Shown: positions 58,879-64,000 of the stretch, one piece after another | Layout of the letters: each line of letters starts with the position of its first letter | Numbering within the stretch: the first letter of the stretch is position 1 | Source: Ectothiorhodospira shaposhnikovii | GTDB lineage: Bacteria > Pseudomonadota > Gammaproteobacteria > Ectothiorhodospirales > Ectothiorhodospiraceae | Length of the DNA stretch: 64,000 nt | NCBI RefSeq assembly: GCF_022227765.1 | Contig: NZ_JAJMLZ010000010.1 | Coordinates: forward strand, 62,001 to 126,000 | Direction: 5' to 3' | Translations under genes and position numbers: made by a program | The notes under the pieces: generated by a model | Databases searched by the model: none | Told to the model about the DNA's origin: nothing | The model's input: only the letters and a program-made list of their open reading frames with translations

Positions 58879-60501
58879 TCACTGCCGCCAGCCCGAAATC
58901 ACCCGGGGGCTACCATCCACAAACCGGGCCCACTCCGGCGTCCGGTGTACCCGCCCCTGATCATCCACGGTCAGGGTGCCCGTCAGACCATGGAGACGCT
59001 CCCCGCCTCCCTGTTGCAAAGTGCCCAGCCGCATCCCCAGCCGATAGGCATCATAGCCAAAGGCCCCCATGCGCGGCCATCGCTGCAGGGAGGCATCCAG
59101 CGATGTCTCCAGGCCGGCCCGGGGACCGGTCTGGCCAAGCAACCAGGGCATGTCGGCCACCAGCACACCCTCCATATCCCGGTCCACACCCGGATCCATA
59201 CGCCCGGAGAAGACGTGGGAGGTGGCAAAAACCGGCAGATCACCCGCCTGATGGAAACGCAACTGGGGCACGATCAGCCGGGCATGACGGGGTTCGCCGG
59301 AGATGAACACCATGTCCACATCCCGACGCCCGCGCCCCTGTTCATCCGCCATCACACCGGCACGGATCACATCGCCAAAGTCCGTGGCCTGATGGGGAAA
59401 GGTCTGCACTGATCGCACTTCCCCGCCCAGGGCTTCAAACCGGGCACGAAAGGCGACCCGCAGCCGCTCGCCCAGATCCGTGCGCGGCACCATCACCACC
59501 GCCCGTCGGTGCCCCTGGGCAAAGGCCCGCTGGGCCGCTTCGACCGCTTCATCCTCGGGATTGAGGCCGAAACGGAAAAAATGCGCCGGATACTGCCTGC
59601 GTCCTTCCCCATGATTCAGGGCCAGCACCGGCACTGGCAACGCGCCGGGACGAGCAGCCAGCCGGTCCACGGCCTCCCGGGACAAGGGGCCGATGACCAG
59701 ATCCGCCCCCTCGCGCACGGCTTCCTCGTAATGACGCAGCACATCGCCGGCATCCTCACCCATATCGTGGACACGCAACACGACGGACGAGGCGACGCCG
59801 GCGTCCTCGTGGGCCGCCTCAATCCCCTGCAGGATGCCGCGGGCGACGCTGCCGTAACGCCCGGTCAGGGGCAGGATGACCGCGATCCGGCGCGGCGGCG
59901 AGCCACTGCCCGCCATGCCCGTCCGCTGTGAAATCGGTGTTCCCGCACCGGTGACCGTGCCAGGCAGGGAGCCGGTCGAAGACGGCGCGACCGGCCGTGT
60001 GGGCACCAAGGCCACCCGCACTGCAGAGGGCGGCTCGATCCCCCGTGAGCGCAATGCCTCATCCAGACGATTCACCGTATCCGGGCTGGATGCCCGGCTT
60101 CTCAGGGCCCGTAATTCAGCGGTATCCAGCCCTTGCAGCCAGTGCATCAGTTGCTGCCGTGCCCATGCCTGCGAAGCGGCATCCTCCGCCAGGGCATGGG
60201 CACGATTCCAGGTGGTGATCGCATCCAGATGACGTCCCAGCGCCGCCTCGGCCTGGGCACGGATGGCCAAGGACTGCAGCGCCAGGGTCGTGGACAGACG
60301 ATGGGATTCCAGCGGCAGATGACGCAATGCCTGCAGGGGATCCTGCTGCTCCAGTGCCATCCTGGCCGCCTGGAGCCGGTCATCATCACCGGCCAGCGCG
60401 GGCATGAACGCCGTCACCAGCAACAGGCAAAGACCGAGGAGCAAACCATGCAACCCTGGCAGATGGGTGCATCGCCCCGACACAACGCCACTGCGCATCA
60501 T
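58879..60501 (-). CDS. LpoA/LppC family protein (penicillin-binding protein activator)
   Basis: This protein of about 540 residues has an N-terminal signal-like hydrophobic stretch, a helical TPR-like N-domain and a C-terminal periplasmic-binding-protein-like domain (IAVILPLTGRYGSVARGILQGIEAA from about residue 205). LpoA of E. coli stimulates PBP1A from the outer membrane. Here the leader (LLLVTAFMPALAGDD) has no lipobox Cys, so it may be soluble or membrane-held rather than a lipoprotein. The ATG pair at 60501/60498 has GGGTCAGGT upstream; an earlier ATG at 60531 does not. Confidence 0.82.
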   Translation of the reverse strand: MMRSGVVSGRCTHLPGLHGLLLGLCLLLVTAFMPALAGDDDRLQAARMALEQQDPLQALRHLPLESHRLSTTLALQSLAIRAQAEAALGRHLDAITTWNRAHALAEDAASQAWARQQLMHWLQGLDTAELRALRSRASSPDTVNRLDEALRSRGIEPPSAVRVALVPTRPVAPSSTGSLPGTVTGAGTPISQRTGMAGSGSPPRRIAVILPLTGRYGSVARGILQGIEAAHEDAGVASSVVLRVHDMGEDAGDVLRHYEEAVREGADLVIGPLSREAVDRLAARPGALPVPVLALNHGEGRRQYPAHFFRFGLNPEDEAVEAAQRAFAQGHRRAVVMVPRTDLGERLRVAFRARFEALGGEVRSVQTFPHQATDFGDVIRAGVMADEQGRGRRDVDMVFISGEPRHARLIVPQLRFHQAGDLPVFATSHVFSGRMDPGVDRDMEGVLVADMPWLLGQTGPRAGLETSLDASLQRWPRMGAFGYDAYRLGMRLGTLQQGGGERLHGLTGTLTVDDQGRVHRTPEWARFVDGSPRVISGWRQ

Positions 60502-60609
60502 GACCTGACCCTTCGATGATCGAATTTCCATGGTGAATCCATGAGCGGATATCCCCCTGTGTCGGCTTCCCCCTCATTTTCTTGACCCGGCCATGGATGT
60601 TCCGAACCC

Positions 60610-60676
60610 GTCATTCCCGCGAACGCGGGAATCCAGTCACGGTGCCCCCATGGACTCCCGCTTTCGCGGGAGTGAC
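60610..60676. repeat. REP-like palindromic element, copy 2
   Basis: The same two-hairpin structure as at 58589-58658: GTCATTCCCGCG/CGCGGGAATCC then CTCCCGCTTTCGCGGGAG, ending in TGAC. The ends are inverted repeats. It lies between the divergent lpoA-like gene and the LPP20-like gene. Two copies within 2 kb show it is a dispersed family in this genome. Confidence 0.88.
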
Positions 60677-60737
60677 GGCTGATAAATACGGGAGTGACGC
60701 CGGGGAATAACGGCCGGAGACAGGGTCGGAATATTCC

Positions 60738-60765
60738 TAAAGAGTTCCATGCCCCCGGCCGATAC
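60738..60765 (+). promoter_or_regulatory. Sigma-28-like promoter of the FlgP/FlgT-like pair
   Basis: TAAAGAGT (60738-60745), a 12-bp spacer and GCCGATAC (60758-60765) resemble the sigma-28 consensus TAAAGTTT-N11-GCCGATAA, with the spacer one base longer. It lies 141 bp before the LPP20-like gene, in the same direction. FliA from this window would be the sigma factor. Confidence 0.6.
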
Positions 60766-60906
60766 GTTCAATGAAGGGGACATTCATCGGATATCCCACG
60801 AAGTGCCCGGGTATAGGCTGAGGCATGGCCGCGGCGAGGTCATGTCGGCAGATCGATGGGACACTGCAGGAATAACTAAGGCTGGTTCCATCTCAAGGAG
60901 ATAAAA

Positions 60907-61557
60907 ATGAAAAAAATGAGTCTGCTGTTGCTCGTGCTCATACTCTCGTTCGTCACTTCCGCCTGCGCACAGCACTACGCACATCCTCCCGTCGTCTACC
61001 ATGGACACTATGAAGACCGGGTCATTCGGGTCAGCGGCTACGGCGCGGTGACACCCAGCGTCCATCAGACCCAGGCACAACTCAAGCTCAATGCCATGCG
61101 CGCCAGCCGCCTGGATGCCTATCGCAATCTGGCCGAAAGTGTCTACGGCATCAACCTGGAAGGCAGCTCCACCGTCAGGGACATGGCGGCACGCCATGAC
61201 CAGATCCGAACCTATGTCAATGCCAAGGTCACCGGTGCCCGGGTGGTGGATGTCATCCTTGCCGATGACGACATCTACGAGACTGTCCTGGAGCTCACCG
61301 TCGGCCGCCAGTTCTACAGTTGTGTCACCCAGCCGCAAACCTGCATGGTGCCGGTGGGCGCGCCGGTCAGAAGCCCGGCTTATGTGGCTCCGGCGGCGCC
61401 TTATCACCCTGCCGTCGTACCCAACCAGTGCGGTGCCTGGGGCTGCGCCCCCATCCGCCGGGCCGCCCCGCGCCCCTACTGGCAACACTGCGCCGGATCC
61501 TACTGTGATTACGGCCCCGGCGGTTACAATGCACCTTACCATTACTATCCCCGTTGA
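60907..61557 (+). CDS. LPP20/FlgP-like lipoprotein
   Basis: This 216-residue protein has a signal peptide with a lipobox-like VTSAC (Cys near residue 21) and an LPP20-type domain (about residues 38-135: RVSGYGAVTPS.., with the LNAMRASRLDAYRNLAESVYGI helix). FlgP of polar flagellates, an outer-membrane ring lipoprotein, belongs to this family. The Cys-rich tail (about 160-216) ends in YNAPYHYYPR and is unlike FlgP. AAGGAGA precedes the ATG. A sigma-28-like promoter is upstream, and the FlgT-like gene follows. Confidence 0.65.
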   Translation: MKKMSLLLLVLILSFVTSACAQHYAHPPVVYHGHYEDRVIRVSGYGAVTPSVHQTQAQLKLNAMRASRLDAYRNLAESVYGINLEGSSTVRDMAARHDQIRTYVNAKVTGARVVDVILADDDIYETVLELTVGRQFYSCVTQPQTCMVPVGAPVRSPAYVAPAAPYHPAVVPNQCGAWGCAPIRRAAPRPYWQHCAGSYCDYGPGGYNAPYHYYPR

Positions 61558-61571
61558 CCGGGAGGTTCGCC

Positions 61572-62459
61572 GTGAAGGTGCTCTTGCTGCTGGCCCTGCT
61601 CTGTCTGCCCGGTGCAGTGCTGGCTGACGTGATCTTTGCCGAGGGCGTGGCGTCCTCGGCCGGAAGATCGATCACCGAAGCCCGGCGGGATGCCCTGGAA
61701 GACGCCCTATGGAACGCCTCTGCCCAGCTGGGCATCACGGTGAGGGGACGATCCCAGGTAGGTGAGGCCGCGGTGATCCAGGACGATACCCGCCTGGACA
61801 CCGCGGCCCGCATTTCACGGTATGACATTGTCGGGGAATGGCAGGAAGGGGACATCTACCATGTCCGCATCCGGGTGGACGCCGCACAGGCCCTGTGCGG
61901 TGACCCGGATGCCCGGATGGGCGCCGTCCACTTCCCACTTCTGCAACCCCATCAGCAGCTCACCAGCAGTCTCAACGGCATCGAACCCGGGGTGCCCAAT
62001 GAAATTCTTCACCGCCTTTCCATCCGTACGGGAACACCGCCACGGCGAGCGGAACATCGCCGGCTGCTGGAACCCCTGAACGGACTACCCAATCCCCACG
62101 CACCGGAGATCCGCGAACGGGCACGACGCCTGGCCCGGGAGATGGAGGTCAACTACCTGCTGGCCGGGGTGATCATCGACATCGGCTATGAAAACGTCGG
62201 CCTCATCCGCAACACCTACCTTCGTCGCAGTGAAGTGGAAATCTACGTGTTTGCCGGTGACACCGGAGAACTGCTCCTGCAGCGCCGAGCGGCCCGTGAA
62301 GCCAAGGGCGACGTACTCTACCCCACGCCGGTGGCCTTCGGCAGCCGGCGTTTTTATGAATCACGCTACGGAGAAGCCTTCGACTGGGTGCTGGACCGGC
62401 TCAGTCAGGAAATCAGCGGCCTGCTGGCCTGCCCACCGGGAGATCGGGCTTTCGATTGA
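61572..62459 (+). CDS. FlgT-like flagellar assembly protein
   Basis: This protein of about 295 residues starts with GTG at 61572, with GGGAGG six bases before, and has a signal peptide (MKVLLLLALLCLPGAVLA). The mature N-terminal domain (FAEGVASSAGRSITEARRDALEDALWNAS) resembles the FlgT N-terminal domain, followed by a TolB-like middle domain (NYLLAGVIIDIGYENVG). FlgT builds the outer H ring of Vibrio polar flagella. A frame starting at TTG 61554 overlaps the previous gene and has no ribosome site. Confidence 0.65.
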   Translation: MKVLLLLALLCLPGAVLADVIFAEGVASSAGRSITEARRDALEDALWNASAQLGITVRGRSQVGEAAVIQDDTRLDTAARISRYDIVGEWQEGDIYHVRIRVDAAQALCGDPDARMGAVHFPLLQPHQQLTSSLNGIEPGVPNEILHRLSIRTGTPPRRAEHRRLLEPLNGLPNPHAPEIRERARRLAREMEVNYLLAGVIIDIGYENVGLIRNTYLRRSEVEIYVFAGDTGELLLQRRAAREAKGDVLYPTPVAFGSRRFYESRYGEAFDWVLDRLSQEISGLLACPPGDRAFD

Positions 62460-62465
62460 TCATTA

Positions 62466-62550
62466 TGGTGCCCGGAGCCGGACTCGAACCGGCACGGCCA
62501 AAGCCGAGGGATTTTAAATCCCTTGCGTCTACCAATTTCGCCATCCGGGC
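62466..62550 (-). tRNA. tRNA-Leu (anticodon UAA)
   Basis: On the minus strand GCCCGGATGGCGAAATTGG begins a tRNA with a 7-bp acceptor stem (GCCCGGA/TCCGGGC), the anticodon loop TTTAAAA (anticodon UAA), a long class II variable arm and an encoded CCA. It is 85 nt long and convergent with the FlgT-like gene. Confidence 0.96.
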
Positions 62551-62632
62551 AGGACAGGGCGAGAGTGCGAGGCACCGGATTATACCCGAAACAGGCACTG
62601 GAAGAATGTGCCCGACACGCTAAGATTCGGGA

Positions 62633-63913
62633 TTGACCTATTTCACATCGACGCCGCCCGTGTTTCCGACCCTCACATCCGTATCCACCCTGCTCCTGGG
62701 CATGGGCATCCTGCTCTGCGGCTCCGGCATGCTGGGTACCCTGCTGGGCCTGAGCGCCGCCCAGGAAGGCCTGCCGAGCTGGCTGATCGGCCTGGTCATG
62801 TCCGGCTTCTTCATGGGCTTCATCATCGGCTCGTTCCTCTGCCCCCGCCTGATCCGACGGGTGGGACACATCCGTGCCTTCGCCGCCCTGGCCGCCGTGT
62901 CGGCCATCGCCGCCCTGCTCCACGGTCTGATCTTCGATCCCTGGGTGTGGTGGGTGTTGCGCATCTTCAACGGCATCTCGGTGGTGGGGCTTTACATGGT
63001 CATCGAAAGCTGGCTCAACGAACGGGCACGACAGAACCGGGGCCAGATCTTCGCCTTCTACATGACGGTCTGCCTGGTGATGCTGGGCGTGGGACAGTTC
63101 CTGGTACTGATCTACGGACCGGGGCATCTGGCCAGCTATGCCCTGGTGGCCATTCTGTTCTCCCTGGGGCTGATCCCCATCGCCCTGACGCCGGCCTTGC
63201 AGCCCACGCCCATCAAGGCCCAGGCCCTGCCGCTGAAGACCCTCTATGGCAGGACGCCGGTGGGCGTGGTCGGAGCGCTGGTGGCGGGGATCGCCTCGGG
63301 CGGGTTCTGGGGGTTCGGAGCCATCTATGCCCAGCAGTCCGGCATCGAACCCCTGGGGGTGGCCGCCTTCGTCAGCGCCGTGATCCTGGGCGGCGCCCTG
63401 CTGCAATGGCCCATCGGCTTTTTCTCCGACCATCGGGACCGGCGCTGGGTGCTGGTCTTTGCCTGTGCCGGCGCGGCCCTGGCGGCCCTGAGCATCTTCA
63501 TGACCGTGGATCAGTCACTGCTGGTACTGCTGGTGGCGGCCCTGTTCTACGGCGGGTTTGCTTTCAGTCTCTACGCCCTGGCGGTGGCCCATACCCATGA
63601 CCGACTGGATGTCACCCAGGTGCTGGAAGGCACCCAGGGGCTGCTGTTGCTCAACGGCATCGGTGCCACCCTGGGGCCGTTGCTGGCCGGGATTGCGGTG
63701 AGTGTCGCATCCATCAGCGTGCTGCCCCTGCTGTTCGGGAGCATCATCCTGCTGCTGTCCCTGTTCGCGCTATGGCGAATCCTGCGGGAACCTCCGGTGG
63801 CGCCCGAGGAGAAGGCCGGCTTCGTGCCGGTCACCCGTACCTCGGCGGTGGCGGCCGAACTGGACCCCCGCACCGAACTGCAACCGGAGCTGGACCTGGA
63901 ACACAAGCCCTGA
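62633..63913 (+). CDS. MFS transporter (YcaD-like)
   Basis: This 426-residue major facilitator protein has 12 predicted transmembrane helices and the RRVGHIRAFA loop between helices 2 and 3. Members of this group (YcaD family) have no known substrate. TTG at 62633 was taken as start; GTG at 62660 is an alternative. The last about 35 residues are an acidic tail. The neighbouring genes give no clue to the substrate. Confidence 0.85.
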   Translation: MTYFTSTPPVFPTLTSVSTLLLGMGILLCGSGMLGTLLGLSAAQEGLPSWLIGLVMSGFFMGFIIGSFLCPRLIRRVGHIRAFAALAAVSAIAALLHGLIFDPWVWWVLRIFNGISVVGLYMVIESWLNERARQNRGQIFAFYMTVCLVMLGVGQFLVLIYGPGHLASYALVAILFSLGLIPIALTPALQPTPIKAQALPLKTLYGRTPVGVVGALVAGIASGGFWGFGAIYAQQSGIEPLGVAAFVSAVILGGALLQWPIGFFSDHRDRRWVLVFACAGAALAALSIFMTVDQSLLVLLVAALFYGGFAFSLYALAVAHTHDRLDVTQVLEGTQGLLLLNGIGATLGPLLAGIAVSVASISVLPLLFGSIILLLSLFALWRILREPPVAPEEKAGFVPVTRTSAVAAELDPRTELQPELDLEHKP

Positions 63914-63931
63914 CCGTTCTTCCCTACCCCC

Positions 63932-64000
63932 TCACCCGGTGACCACCGACCGCCCGCGGGTGCGCAGGCCGATCAGGGCGGCATGCCGGATACTCTGGAG
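63932..64000 (-). CDS. 3' end of a gene running off the window
   Basis: A minus-strand frame ends with TGA at 63932-63934 and reads IRHAALIGLRTRGRSVVTG before the stop, with good codon usage. It runs into the window edge, so the product cannot be named; it converges on the MFS gene. Confidence 0.4.
   Translation of the reverse strand, partial: LQSIRHAALIGLRTRGRSVVTG

Overview
The window looks like a chromosomal piece of a GC-rich, motile, facultatively anaerobic, phototrophic gammaproteobacterium, most likely a purple sulfur bacterium of the Ectothiorhodospiraceae. The signs are a magnesium-chelatase H subunit (bchH) with a perfect TGT-N12-ACA (PpsR/CrtJ-type) operator, a Pseudomonas-like polar flagellar/chemotaxis cluster, and a complete selenocysteine system beside a selenocysteine-containing respiratory formate dehydrogenase. 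The taxon is an inference. I found no prophage, insertion sequence or CRISPR array.

Layout. (1) 1-3.3 kb: an unrecognised gene, then a two-gene polyamine unit (carboxynorspermidine dehydrogenase and decarboxylase). (2) 3.4-9 kb: bchH on the minus strand, convergent with the polyamine genes across a bidirectional terminator and divergent from a DUF502 membrane protein; then sppA. (3) 9-14.6 kb: a HAD phosphatase and rluC divergent from rne (RNase E, predicted leader of about 366 nt), then a low-molecular-weight tyrosine phosphatase. (4) 14.7-16.3 kb: a second FliK-like protein coupled to a stand-alone FlhB C-terminal-domain protein. (5) 16.3-45.8 kb: about 30 kb of minus-strand flagellar and chemotaxis genes. 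In transcription order they are fleQ, an flrC/fleR-like activator without receiver domain, fliEFGHIJ, fliK, fliLMNOPQR, flhBA, flhF, flhG, fliA, cheYZAB, motCD, parC, two cheW-like genes, a small ORF and a DUF2802 gene. Three sigma-54 promoters precede the flrC-like gene, fliK and fliL, which fits a FleQ-to-FlrC cascade. A PilZ-like gene sits just upstream of fleQ. (6) 46.5-58.5 kb: selO on the minus strand, then fdnG (in-frame UGA at codon 196 with a SECIS-like hairpin), fdnH, fdnI, fdhE, selA, selB, selD, and selC (tRNA-Sec) in convergent orientation. An FNR-like box placed as in class II promoters precedes fdnG, so formate oxidation and the machinery needed to make it are packed into one anaerobically controlled locus (inference). 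(7) 58.5-64 kb: a 16-bp tandem repeat fused to a palindromic REP-like element, an LpoA/LppC-family protein, a second REP-like copy, a sigma-28-like promoter, an LPP20/FlgP-like lipoprotein plus FlgT-like protein pair, tRNA-Leu(UAA), an MFS transporter and the 3' end of a minus-strand gene.

Functionally the window links motility (flagellum, chemotaxis, probable outer-membrane H-ring-like parts), anaerobic electron donation from formate, bacteriochlorophyll synthesis and polyamine synthesis. The observations I find most interesting are the compact selenocysteine-formate locus, the isolated PpsR-type-controlled bchH, the receiver-less FlrC without a partner kinase, the FliK2/FlhB-C pair, and the sigma-28-preceded FlgP/FlgT-like pair lying away from the main flagellar cluster.
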